In this document: positions 51,517 to 59,278 of the stretch, one piece after another | Layout: each line of letters opens with the position of its first letter | Numbering within the stretch: the stretch's first letter is position 1 | Origin: JALCRY01 sp050946575 | GTDB lineage: Bacteria > Bacillota > Clostridia > Peptostreptococcales > Anaerovoracaceae | Assembly: GCA_050946575.1 (NCBI GenBank) | Contig: JBMNVB010000004.1 | Location: 1 to 64,000 of the forward strand | Direction: 5' to 3' | Length of the DNA stretch: 64,000 bases | The notes under the pieces: model-generated | The model's database searches: none | What the model saw: only the letters and a program-made list of their open reading frames with translations | Told to the model about the DNA's origin: nothing | Made by a program: the position numbers and the translations under genes

Positions 51517-52446
51517 TCAGTTATCCTGCTCATTTTCCGGGGACCCGCCCTTGAGTTCTCCGAGCACCATGAATCCTATAACCATCGCGGCTCCTATCCA
51601 TTCCGTAAGGTTAATGGGCTCCGAAAGAATGAAAGCGGAAGACAGTACCGAAACGAACGGGTCGAGATAAGAGACGACTGCGATCTCCTGCGCCTTTACA
51701 TACGGCAGTGAAGTTATGTAGGCGGAATAGACGATACCGGTGTGGAACATCCCTATGATGACAAGACAGATGATCTGCTTCGCGGGAAGTCCCGTGATGT
51801 CGATGCCGCATGTGAACGAGTTATATATCAGAAGCACGACGAACGCGACAGCGAGCTGGCCTATAGTAGTCTCGAAGCCGCCTCCGCCTTTTACCTGCTT
51901 TATGGCGATAACGTTGGCCGCGTAGAATACGGCCGAGGTGAGGCCCGATGCGACGCCGAGGAATATGTTCGGACTCACGCCGCCGCTTCCTCCTCCGAGC
52001 ACTACGAGCACGAGCCCGAGCGTCGAAAGAGAAAAGAACAGTACGCGGAGCTTCGTTACTTTTTCATGGAATATGATCACGCCTGCGACCATGATGATGC
52101 ACGGTTCGATATAGTTTACTAGCGTCCCTATGGCGACGGTCGTGTAATTGTACGAATTGAAAAGGAAGAGCCATCCTCCGGCGAGCGAGATGCCGCCTAT
52201 CAGGATGAAGATGCGATTCTTTACAGGATCGTAATCCGCCGCGGCGTCATCGCCTTTTCTGAGGAAAGAAAAGTCGAAGCGCCTTCCTGTGACCGCGAAG
52301 AACAGCAGCAGGGCGATCAGTCCGAATGTGACTCTGTAGAACACGATCTCCTGCGGCGGCAGATCGACCTGCTTCACAAATATTCCGACAGTGCCGAATA
52401 GAGACATTGCCGCAATAAGCATTATCTTCGCTCGTTTTTCGTCCAT
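51517..52446 (-). CDS. DMT superfamily (EamA) transporter
   Basis: The 309-residue protein has ten predicted membrane helices as two EamA repeats. Marks are the first helix with MLIAAMSLFGTVGIFVKQVDLPPQEIVFYRV and the second-half LLVADI-like turn with the SYLDPFVSVLSSAFILSEPINLTEWIGAAMVIGF end. Family members export or import amino acids or other metabolites. A GGGAGGATCAG ribosome site supports the start. It is divergent from the aspartate-semialdehyde dehydrogenase gene and has no partner. The substrate cannot be told. Confidence 0.88.
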   Translation of the reverse strand: MDEKRAKIMLIAAMSLFGTVGIFVKQVDLPPQEIVFYRVTFGLIALLLFFAVTGRRFDFSFLRKGDDAAADYDPVKNRIFILIGGISLAGGWLFLFNSYNYTTVAIGTLVNYIEPCIIMVAGVIIFHEKVTKLRVLFFSLSTLGLVLVVLGGGSGGVSPNIFLGVASGLTSAVFYAANVIAIKQVKGGGGFETTIGQLAVAFVVLLIYNSFTCGIDITGLPAKQIICLVIIGMFHTGIVYSAYITSLPYVKAQEIAVVSYLDPFVSVLSSAFILSEPINLTEWIGAAMVIGFMVLGELKGGSPENEQDN

Positions 52447-52523
52447 TCTGATCCTCCCGGAAGTAACTGATAATAAATTTTATCACAACCAGTGAAATAT
52501 GCGCATATTTTTTTCCTGCGATA

Positions 52524-52552
52524 GTGACAGGCATTGACCGTTGTGGTATACT
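52524..52552 (+). promoter_or_regulatory. Promoter of asd
   Basis: GTGACA (5/6) and TATACT (5/6) with a 17-bp spacer, 47 nt before the ATG. Confidence 0.6.
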
Positions 52553-52599
52553 ACAACGCAATCGGAACATATAACTGTTTTTTTGTCAGGAGGAACGAA

Positions 52600-53694
52600 A
52601 TGAGCGAAAAGCTAAGAGTAGGAGTACTCGGCGGAACGGGCATGGTAGGCCAGCGTTTCCTGTCGATACTCGACGGCCACCCCTGGTTCGAGGTGGCGGC
52701 GATCGCGGCAAGCCCGCGTTCAGCAGGGAAATCTTATGAAGAGGCCGTGGGCGGCCGGTGGAAACTGGATGATAAGGCAATGCCTGAATCCGTGAAGGAC
52801 ATCATTGTCGACGATGTTGAAGATGTGACCACCGTGGCCGGCAAGGTGGATATGGTTTTCAGTGCGGTCGACATGGATAAAGAGGAAATCAAGCGTGTCG
52901 AGGACGCTTACGCGAAAACCGAGACCCCGGTCGTTTCAAATAACAGCGCTCACAGATGGACCCCTGATGTTCCGATGATGATACCCGAGGTGAACCCGGA
53001 TCACGCGCAGATCATCGAGGCCCAGAGGAAACGGCTGGGGACGAAACGCGGATTTGTGGCTGTAAAGCCGAACTGTTCGATCCAGAGCTATACGCCGGTG
53101 CTCGCGGCGTGGAGAGAATGGGAGCCGTATGAAGTTGCTGTTACCACGTATCAGGCGATCAGCGGGGCAGGAAAGACCTTCAGGGACTGGCCCGAGATGA
53201 TAGAGAACGTGATCCCGTACATCGGCGGCGAGGAAGAGAAGAGCGAGCAGGAGCCGCTCAGAGTGCTCGGCCGCATCGAGGGCAGCCGCATTGTGAAGAC
53301 TGACAGGATAAGGATCACATGCCAGTGCCTGCGTGTGCCTGTCGTGAACGGACACACTGCGGCAGCGTTCGTAAAGCTTCGCAAAAAGGCGACGAAGGAA
53401 GAACTGATCAGGGCGATCGAAAACTTCAGCGGAAAGCCTCAGGAACTCGGGCTCCCGAGCGCGCCGAAGCAGTTCATACATTACATGGCTGACGACGACA
53501 GGCCTCAGGTAAAGCTCGACGTGGAATCGGAGAACGGCATGGCCGTTTCGGTCGGACGTCTTCGCGAAGACGAAATCGGCCTGTACGACTGGAAGTTCGT
53601 CGGACTCTCCCATAATACAAAGAGGGGAGCCGCGGGCGGCGCGGTCGAATGCGCGGAGCTTCTGAAAGCGCTTGGATACATAGAAGCGAAATAG
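52600..53694 (+). CDS. asd: Aspartate-semialdehyde dehydrogenase
   Basis: The 364-residue enzyme shows the N-terminal NADPH loop GVLGGTGMVGQRF, NNSAHRW, the catalytic cysteine in VKPNCSIQSYTP (C159), the SGAGKTFRDW segment and the final GRLREDEIGLYDWKFVGLSHNT. This is the archaeal/fungal-type subfamily that is also found in Clostridia. It reduces aspartyl phosphate to aspartate semialdehyde for lysine, threonine, methionine and diaminopimelate. The start follows AGGAGGAACGAA. No other lysine-pathway gene adjoins it. A strong terminator ends the unit. Confidence 0.95.
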   Translation: MSEKLRVGVLGGTGMVGQRFLSILDGHPWFEVAAIAASPRSAGKSYEEAVGGRWKLDDKAMPESVKDIIVDDVEDVTTVAGKVDMVFSAVDMDKEEIKRVEDAYAKTETPVVSNNSAHRWTPDVPMMIPEVNPDHAQIIEAQRKRLGTKRGFVAVKPNCSIQSYTPVLAAWREWEPYEVAVTTYQAISGAGKTFRDWPEMIENVIPYIGGEEEKSEQEPLRVLGRIEGSRIVKTDRIRITCQCLRVPVVNGHTAAAFVKLRKKATKEELIRAIENFSGKPQELGLPSAPKQFIHYMADDDRPQVKLDVESENGMAVSVGRLREDEIGLYDWKFVGLSHNTKRGAAGGAVECAELLKALGYIEAK

Positions 53695-53712
53695 AAAAAC
53701 CGATACTGAAAT

Positions 53713-53747
53713 GCGGGACGGATGCGATCCGTCCCGCTGTTTTTTTT
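53713..53747 (+). terminator. Strong terminator of asd
   Basis: GCGGGACGGAT and ATCCGTCCCGC pair perfectly over 11 bp around GCG; TGTTTTTTTT follows. Confidence 0.92.
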
Positions 53748-53763
53748 CTGCAGTCCGTTTGAC

Positions 53764-55710
53764 TCAATCCACCATCAGATCGCAGACTTTGTTCGAGAAC
53801 GCGACGGGGTCGTCTATCGGCATGCCTTCGATCAGCAGCGCCTCGTCGTACAGTATCTCGGCATAATTTTTCAGTTTGTCCTTATCGTTTTCGAACGCGT
53901 CTTCAAGAGAACCCATGATCGGATGTCCCGCATTGATCTCAAGGACGCGCTGCGCCTTTATGTCCGGGTTTGAGCCGTCCGGCATCGCATTAAGCACTTT
54001 TTCCATTTCCATCGAGATGCCGCCTTTCGTCGTCAGGCAGACAGGGTGGGATTTCAGCCGCTGCGACAGCTTCACCTCGGTGACTTTTTCTCCGAGGGAC
54101 TCCTTCATGAAATCGAGCATTTCCCTGTTTGACTTCTCTTTTTCCTCCGCGGCTTTCTTTTCTTCTTCCGTCTCGCCGAGGTCTATATCGTCATCCGAAA
54201 TGGATTTGAATTTCTTCCCGTCGTATTCCATCATCGTCTTTATCGCGAACTCGTCCACGGCGTCGGTGAGGTAGAGTATCTCGAACCCTCTGTCCTTGAC
54301 AGCCTCCGCCTGCGGCAGTTTGTCGATACGCGATGTGTCTTCGCCCGACGCGTAGAAAATATCTTCCTGATCCGGAGCCATGCGCGCGACATATTCCTTG
54401 AGTGTCACGAGCTTCTTTTCAGAAGACGAATAGAACATGAGCAGATCCTGCAGCTTGTCCTTGTTCATCCCGAAATTGTCATAAACTCCGAACTTGATCT
54501 GCAGGCCGAAATTCTTCCAGAACTCTTCGTACTTGTCGCGCTCCTTTTCCTGCATGTCGAGCAGCTCGCTGTTTATTTTCTTTTCGAGCCTCTGTTCTAT
54601 CGCGCGCAGCTGGCGGTCATGCTGGAGCATCTCGCGCGAAATGTTGAGGGAAAGATCCTGGGAGTCGACGAGGCCCTTCACGAAGCTGAAATAGTCCGGG
54701 AGCAGGTCGCCGCATTTATCCATGATCTTCACGCCGCTCGAATAAAGCTGCAGCCCCTTTTCGTAATTCTTGCTGTAATAGTCGTACGGCGCTCTTCCCG
54801 GTATATACAGCAATGCCGAGTACGAGATGACGCCGTCCACGTTTGTGTGGATGACCTTCAGCGGGTCTGTATTGTCGTAGTATTTGTCTTTATAGAAATT
54901 GTTGTAGTCTTCTTCCGATATATCGCTCTTCCTGCGTTTCCACAGCGGGACCATGGAGTTCAGAGTCTCGAGCTCGCTGTAATGCTCGTATTCCGGAGGG
55001 ATCGGGTCTCCGTTTTCGTCTTTCCGGTCCTCCGTTCCTTCCTTTACCTTCGTCTTGTCGCACATCATCGTGATCGGGTAGCGGATGTAATCGCTGTACT
55101 TCGTGACGAGCTGCTTTATGGTCCATTCGTTCAGATATTCGCTGTAATTGTCATCGTCCGTGTCGTCTCTCAGTGTGAGGATGACATCCGTTCCGTTCGA
55201 TTCCTTTTCGGTCTCCTTCACGGTGTATCCGTCGGCGCCGTCAGATTCCCAGACATACGCGGTATCCTCGCCGTACGCCTTCGAAATGACTTTCACGTTT
55301 TTCGCTACCATGAATGCGCTGTAGAATCCGACACCGAACTGGCCGATGATATCAATGTCGTTTTCACTGTCTTTATCTTCGGAATCCTTTCCGATATCGC
55401 TCTTGAATTCGCCGCTGCCGCTCTTCGCGATGACGCCGAGGTCGTCGTACAGCTGCTCCTTCGTCATTCCTATGCCGTTATCGCTTATCGTCAGCGTGCG
55501 GGCATCTCTGTCCGGCGTTATCCGTATTTCAAAATCCTCTCGTTTGATGCCGGGGATCTTCTCCGAAAGCCCCTTGTAATAGAGTTTGTCGCTCGCGTCG
55601 CTGGCGTTAGAGATGATCTCACGCAGGAATATTTCGCGATGCGTGTAAATAGAATTTATCATCATGTCGAGCAGCCTCTTTGATTCTGCCCGGAATTGTT
55701 TTTTCGCCAT
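53764..55710 (-). CDS. htpG: Chaperone HtpG (Hsp90)
   Basis: The 648-residue Hsp90 has the N-terminal GHKL ATPase domain (FRAESKRLLDMMINSIYTHREIFLREIISNASDASDKLYY, with DNGIGMTKEQL, and GQFGVGFYSAFMVA), the middle domain (PLWKRRKSDISEEDYNNFY) and the C-terminal dimer domain. It lacks the charged linker and MEEVD tail of eukaryotes, as all bacterial forms do. It folds client proteins with DnaK. Unlike Bacillus subtilis htpG, which has no CIRCE, this gene has a perfect CIRCE element before it, so HrcA control is expected. The ribosome site GGAGGTAACAATT is strong. Confidence 0.97.
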   Translation of the reverse strand: MAKKQFRAESKRLLDMMINSIYTHREIFLREIISNASDASDKLYYKGLSEKIPGIKREDFEIRITPDRDARTLTISDNGIGMTKEQLYDDLGVIAKSGSGEFKSDIGKDSEDKDSENDIDIIGQFGVGFYSAFMVAKNVKVISKAYGEDTAYVWESDGADGYTVKETEKESNGTDVILTLRDDTDDDNYSEYLNEWTIKQLVTKYSDYIRYPITMMCDKTKVKEGTEDRKDENGDPIPPEYEHYSELETLNSMVPLWKRRKSDISEEDYNNFYKDKYYDNTDPLKVIHTNVDGVISYSALLYIPGRAPYDYYSKNYEKGLQLYSSGVKIMDKCGDLLPDYFSFVKGLVDSQDLSLNISREMLQHDRQLRAIEQRLEKKINSELLDMQEKERDKYEEFWKNFGLQIKFGVYDNFGMNKDKLQDLLMFYSSSEKKLVTLKEYVARMAPDQEDIFYASGEDTSRIDKLPQAEAVKDRGFEILYLTDAVDEFAIKTMMEYDGKKFKSISDDDIDLGETEEEKKAAEEKEKSNREMLDFMKESLGEKVTEVKLSQRLKSHPVCLTTKGGISMEMEKVLNAMPDGSNPDIKAQRVLEINAGHPIMGSLEDAFENDKDKLKNYAEILYDEALLIEGMPIDDPVAFSNKVCDLMVD

Positions 55711-55735
55711 AATTGTTACCTCCCGATATTATTTT

Positions 55736-55762
55736 TTAGCACTCTACTGGTAAGAGTGCTAA
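55736..55762. promoter_or_regulatory. Perfect CIRCE element (HrcA operator)
   Basis: TTAGCACTC, nine bases, GAGTGCTAA: an exact match to the consensus CIRCE inverted repeat. It lies in the 5' leader of htpG, 26 nt before the start codon. HrcA would repress htpG and release it on heat shock. It is far enough from the divergent kinase gene start (80 nt) that control of that gene is less likely. Confidence 0.95.
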
Positions 55763-55770
55763 CAAAATAT

Positions 55771-55798
55771 AGTGTACTCAGTATATGCCGTTTGTCAA
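55771..55798 (-). promoter_or_regulatory. Promoter of htpG
   Basis: On the minus strand TTGACA (plus 55793-55798) and TACACT (plus 55771-55776) are spaced 16 bp. The transcript would begin close to the CIRCE element. Confidence 0.6.
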
Positions 55799-55824
55799 GT
55801 GTTCTTTAGTATGGTGCCGCTGTG

Positions 55825-55833
55825 TGATATAAT
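55825..55833 (+). promoter_or_regulatory. Extended -10 box directly before the pseudokinase start
   Basis: TGATATAAT ends 8 nt before the ATG at 55842, and no Shine-Dalgarno sequence lies between. The mRNA would start close to the start codon. Confidence 0.65.
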
Positions 55834-55841
55834 ATTGCATC

Positions 55842-56777
55842 ATGAGTATAGAAAAAAGATTCGCGGAGAGAAGTATAGACCCCGGTTCCGCCGTCGCGTT
55901 CGAAGTCATGGCGGCCGCGAGGATACCGGGCGTACCGGAGATAAAAAGCGTAGACGCGGACGGAGCGAAGATCATAGAGGAAGTGGCAGGCGGTACGCCG
56001 CTTTCGGAATATATGTCTGAAGATCACGATCTTGAGCAGGTGACAGAAGTCATCAGCGGGATCTGCGACATACTGTCGAAACTGCACGGCCTGTCCCCGA
56101 CGGTGCTGCACGGAGATCTTTCCGCCGAAAAAGTGATGATACTTGAAGACGGCAGCATCTCCATTACCGGCATAAATGCCCCGCAGCCTTCTGACGGACG
56201 GCCGGCGGATCCGTTCACGGACATCGGGCCCCTGGGAGAGATCCTGAAGGATATGATGAAGGGCACGGCGCTCGAGGAAGTGAAGAGCGATCCGAAGATG
56301 AGAGACGGGATGAACGATATCATATACCGCGCAACGGCTGGAGATCCGGAAGACCGGTTCACCACAGTAATGGATCTGAAATCGGCATTGCTGCAGCTCG
56401 AGCCTATGACTGCGACGGATCAGATAGCCGCGGGAGCTGCGAAAGCGGCGTCGGCATACGCGCTGCCCGGGTTCCGCTCGAAAAAGCCGCTGAAGATGGT
56501 AACAGCCGTAATCGGTTATATACTGATGATAATCGTAGCGTTCAATGTAGATTTCGGAACGAGCGGGGCGCAGCTCATATGCGAGAGAGTGTTCTGCTTC
56601 TTCGGCTTTCTTGCGGCCGTACTGATGTTTTTCAATTACCGCAGCATCCTTGACGCGCTGCCGATATCGAAAAGTGAAAATCCCGGAACGCACTGGGCGG
56701 GAGCAGCGCTGTACGCTGTGCTGAGCTATCTGGTCATCATGGTGCTCGGGGGATTTTTCAGCGTATTGTTCGTGTGA
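55842..56777 (+). CDS. Membrane pseudokinase (Ser/Thr kinase-like)
   Basis: The 311-residue protein has a shortened protein-kinase-like domain (about 20-200) and then three hydrophobic C-terminal segments (about 213-232, 244-262, 284-308). The catalytic loop reads HGDLSAEKVMI: H90 and D92 remain, but the conserved Asn of HRDLKxxN is a Lys at 97. The DFG site reads TGI (109-111), and no glycine-rich loop or Lys/Glu pair is seen. It is thus likely to be catalytically dead or strongly modified, and it is anchored by the C-terminus. No ribosome site precedes the ATG. It shares an operon with the coiled-coil membrane protein that follows after 12 nt. Confidence 0.75.
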   Translation: MSIEKRFAERSIDPGSAVAFEVMAAARIPGVPEIKSVDADGAKIIEEVAGGTPLSEYMSEDHDLEQVTEVISGICDILSKLHGLSPTVLHGDLSAEKVMILEDGSISITGINAPQPSDGRPADPFTDIGPLGEILKDMMKGTALEEVKSDPKMRDGMNDIIYRATAGDPEDRFTTVMDLKSALLQLEPMTATDQIAAGAAKAASAYALPGFRSKKPLKMVTAVIGYILMIIVAFNVDFGTSGAQLICERVFCFFGFLAAVLMFFNYRSILDALPISKSENPGTHWAGAALYAVLSYLVIMVLGGFFSVLFV

Positions 56778-56789
56778 GGAGGATATCTA

Positions 56790-57137
56790 ATGGAAATAAC
56801 AGTTTCAGTGATCGGGATCCTGCAGTTCTTACTGTATCTCGTGGTGCTCGCGGCGATAATCGCGCTCATTTACGCCTGCGGGAGAGGAATAAGCAAGCTG
56901 AAGGAGACGAACAGGGATCTTGAACAGGCGGAAGAAGATGTTTTCGAGGCGCGATTAAAGATAGAGCGCGCGGACGTGCTCGCCGACGGAGTTTCGGGGC
57001 CGGTAAGGAACATAGGAAAAGAGCTCGCGGGGGACGACGCGACGGCGGTCAAGGTGAAGAATATAGCGGCCGAGGCCGGCAGGATAAAATCCGCAATGAA
57101 TGATTTCAAGGACGCGGAAGAAACTGAAGAGCTTTAG
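56790..57137 (+). CDS. Single-pass membrane protein with coiled coil
   Basis: The 115-residue protein has one N-terminal hydrophobic helix (residues about 7-30) and then a long helical, charged part (SKLKETNRDLEQAEEDVFEARLKIERA...AGRIKSAMNDF) that should form a coiled coil. It resembles DUF948-like small membrane proteins but I cannot name it. GAGGAGGATATCTA lies just before the ATG, 12 nt after the pseudokinase stop, so it is probably expressed with it and may bind to it. Function unknown. Confidence 0.7.
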   Translation: MEITVSVIGILQFLLYLVVLAAIIALIYACGRGISKLKETNRDLEQAEEDVFEARLKIERADVLADGVSGPVRNIGKELAGDDATAVKVKNIAAEAGRIKSAMNDFKDAEETEEL

Positions 57138-57150
57138 AAAATCTGTTCTC

Positions 57151-57176
57151 AAAATGCAAACAGGTGTTTACATTTT
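57151..57176. promoter_or_regulatory. 26-bp LexA operator (SOS box) before lexA
   Basis: AAAATGCAAACA and TGTTTACATTTT form a near-perfect palindrome around GG, with one mismatch. The inner CAAAC-AGGT-GTTTA is the Gram-positive LexA box type (CGAAC-N4-GTTCG and variants). It overlaps the -35 region of the lexA promoter. LexA would thus repress its own gene. Confidence 0.8.
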
Positions 57177-57195
57177 GTTCTTTTTATGATATTAT
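57167..57195 (+). promoter_or_regulatory. Promoter of lexA
   Basis: TTTACA (5/6) and TATTAT (5/6) with a 17-bp spacer; the -35 box lies in the SOS palindrome. Confidence 0.7.
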
Positions 57196-57246
57196 GTCAA
57201 CAATGTATAGTGAGAGGGTATGTACTGAAGGGGGCTCCTTAAGAAG

Positions 57247-57876
57247 ATGAATAAAAGGAAAGAACGCGAAGACAGGATACTTGCTTTCATGAAGAAGGAG
57301 ATAAGCGAGAAAGGATATCCGCCTACCGTAAGGGAGATCTGCGCGGCTCTGGATATAAAATCGACATCCACGGTGCACAAGGATCTTGAAGCTCTCGTGG
57401 CCGAAGGCAGGCTCATAAAGGATCCGTCGAAGCCGAGAGCGCTTCAGATAGTGGAGGACGAACCTGCGGGAAGAAACTCCGAAGACAGGATAGATGTAGT
57501 GGATGTTCCCGTCATCGGGAGGATCGCGGCCGGAGCTCCGATCCTCGCGGAAGAGAATATCGATGATTCCATACCGGTGCCGGCCCGCTACCTCGGCAGG
57601 GGCACGTATTTCATGCTGACCGTACACGGCGAAAGCATGGTCGAGGCCGGGATCATGGACGGCGATTATGTTCTGGTGGAACAGACAGAAACGGCGAATA
57701 ACGGGGACATAGTAGTCGCGATGCTGAACGGATTCGAGAGCGAGGCCACTCTGAAGAGATTCTACAGGGAGGACGGTCATGTCAGACTGCAGCCGGAAAA
57801 TTCCGATATGAGCCCGATAATCGTAAACGACTGTAAAGTACTCGGAAAAGCGAGGGGCGTATTCAGATATTTCTAG
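57247..57876 (+). CDS. lexA: LexA repressor
   Basis: The 209-residue repressor has an N-terminal winged helix (GYPPTVREICAALDIKSTSTVHKDLEALVAEGRLIKDPSKPRALQI) and a C-terminal S24 autopeptidase domain. The self-cleavage site is A95-G96 in GRIAAGAPI, the catalytic serine is S130 in VHGESMVEAGI and the lysine K170 in EATLKRFY. On DNA damage RecA filaments induce cleavage. The promoter holds a matching palindrome, so it is autoregulated. The start follows GAAGGGGGCTCC. It lies after the pseudokinase operon with its own promoter, and a terminator follows. Confidence 0.95.
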   Translation: MNKRKEREDRILAFMKKEISEKGYPPTVREICAALDIKSTSTVHKDLEALVAEGRLIKDPSKPRALQIVEDEPAGRNSEDRIDVVDVPVIGRIAAGAPILAEENIDDSIPVPARYLGRGTYFMLTVHGESMVEAGIMDGDYVLVEQTETANNGDIVVAMLNGFESEATLKRFYREDGHVRLQPENSDMSPIIVNDCKVLGKARGVFRYF

Positions 57877-57913
57877 GAGAAGTGCCCGGATCATAACTGA
57901 TGCAGAAATGTGG

Positions 57914-57949
57914 AGACTGCCGTACGGATAAAATGCGGCAGTCTTTTTT
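57914..57949 (+). terminator. Terminator of lexA
   Basis: AGACTGCCG and CGGCAGTCT pair around 13 nt, with six T at the end. Confidence 0.85.
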
Positions 57950-57972
57950 GCTGCCGAAAATCCTGCCGTTCA

Positions 57973-58001
57973 TTGAGAACGCGCCGCTGCTTGTGTATAA
58001 T
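57973..58001 (+). promoter_or_regulatory. Promoter of the M20 amidohydrolase gene
   Basis: TTGAGA (5/6) and TATAAT with a 17-bp spacer, 35 nt before the ATG. Confidence 0.75.
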
Positions 58002-58036
58002 ATTTTGTAGGCACGTTGCGAGGGGGAGGGATCATC

Positions 58037-59176
58037 ATGAGTTTCAGAAAAGAAGCGTCCGGATACGCAGCATTGATGCAGGGTGACAGGAGGCATCTTC
58101 ACCGCATACCGGAGATAGGCGACGATCTGCCGGAGACGAAGGCATATCTGCTCAGACGCCTGTCGCAGATGGAATGCGAGACGGGGCGCTTCATGCACAG
58201 CGGGATCACCGCGTTCTTTGATTTCGGCAAGAGGGAGACGCTGGCGTTCAGGACAGATATGGACGCCCTTGAGATAGAGGAAAGGACAGGCCGCGAGTTC
58301 AGCTCGAGGCATGAAGGCTGCATGCACGCGTGCGGTCACGACGGGCATATGGCGATGGTGCTCGCCCTTGCGGATTACTGTGATGACGCGGATGATCTGC
58401 CGGTGAATGTGCTTCTGATATTCGAGCCGGCCGAGGAAAGCCTCGGAGGCGCGGAGACGGTCTGCGAATCGGGAATACTTGACGAGAAGAACGTCAAAGC
58501 CGTGTTCGGGTTCCATATGTATCCTTTCGGGAAGAAGGGCGAGGTGACCACGAGGCCCGGAGCGATGATGGCGCAGTCGTGCGAGATAGATGTGACTGTG
58601 AAGGGCAGGGCCGCTCACGCGGCCGAAAGGCGCGGAGGCATAGATGCCGTGGAAGCTGCGGCCGAATTCGTTTACAAAGTCCATATGATGCGTGCCGAGG
58701 AGACGCCTGTAGACGAAAACACGATAATCAGTTTCGGCATTATCAGGGGCGGAACGATGAGGAACATCTTTGCCGATCATGTGGATATCAGGGGCACCAT
58801 GCGTGCGTACAACGCTGATCTTTTCCGCCGCCTTCAGACTAAGATAAGGGAAACGGCGAAGAGGACCGCCGCCGGGACCGGGGCAAAATTCAGCGTGGAT
58901 TTCAGCGAGGGATTCCCTCCTGTCATGAACAATGAAAAATTATATGAAAAGGTGAGGCCGCTTCTGGAGGAAGAAGGCGTGACGCTCAAACCGGAACCGG
59001 AGATGATATCGGATGACTTCTCGTTTTTCGGTCTGTACAGGCCGTCACTGTATCTTTTCCTCGGGACCGGGACAGGCAGGCCTCTGCATACGGATGACTT
59101 TGACTTCGATGAGTCAGTGCTTGTGTCAGGGCTTGCGGTATATATAGCGTTGGTGAATAAATATGCATATTTATAA
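58037..59176 (+). CDS. M20 family amidohydrolase (carboxypeptidase-like)
   Basis: The 379-residue protein is an M20D-type amidohydrolase: start RRHLHRIPEIGDDLPETKAYL, RTDMDALEIEE, HACGHDGHMAM with the metal-binding H and D, IFEPAEE with the catalytic Glu, and the dimerisation segment GRAAHAAERRGGIDAVEAAAEF. The end has HTDDFDFDESVLVSG. Such enzymes cleave N-acyl or peptide amides (hippurate, N-acetyl-diaminopimelate, indole-3-acetyl-amino acids). Its place directly before the arginine operon may suggest acyl-amino acid use, but argC has its own promoter. The GAGGGGGAGGG ribosome site sets the start at 58037. Confidence 0.9.
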   Translation: MSFRKEASGYAALMQGDRRHLHRIPEIGDDLPETKAYLLRRLSQMECETGRFMHSGITAFFDFGKRETLAFRTDMDALEIEERTGREFSSRHEGCMHACGHDGHMAMVLALADYCDDADDLPVNVLLIFEPAEESLGGAETVCESGILDEKNVKAVFGFHMYPFGKKGEVTTRPGAMMAQSCEIDVTVKGRAAHAAERRGGIDAVEAAAEFVYKVHMMRAEETPVDENTIISFGIIRGGTMRNIFADHVDIRGTMRAYNADLFRRLQTKIRETAKRTAAGTGAKFSVDFSEGFPPVMNNEKLYEKVRPLLEEEGVTLKPEPEMISDDFSFFGLYRPSLYLFLGTGTGRPLHTDDFDFDESVLVSGLAVYIALVNKYAYL

Positions 59177-59195
59177 ATAAATCTCACAAAAAATC

Positions 59196-59224
59196 TTGCA
59201 ATAAGGCCACTATAGGTTTATCAT
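59196..59224 (+). promoter_or_regulatory. Promoter of the arginine operon
   Basis: TTGCAA (4/6) and TATCAT (5/6) with a 17-bp spacer, 54 nt before the argC start. I see no convincing ARG box in the short leader. Confidence 0.65.
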
Positions 59225-59278
59225 AATGCATAAATCTGAATGAAACGTGCAGGCAGCGGAAGAAAGGAGAGCGCTTAT

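Noticed and set aside
54619..55683. 354-residue plus-strand ORF within htpG
   Set aside because: Antisense to the Hsp90 ATPase and middle domains; no ribosome site.
59164..59250. ArgR operator (ARG box) before argC
   Set aside because: The AT-rich words TATTTATAAATA and TGCATAAATCTGAATG resemble half-sites, but neither gives the two proper arms; I could not support it.
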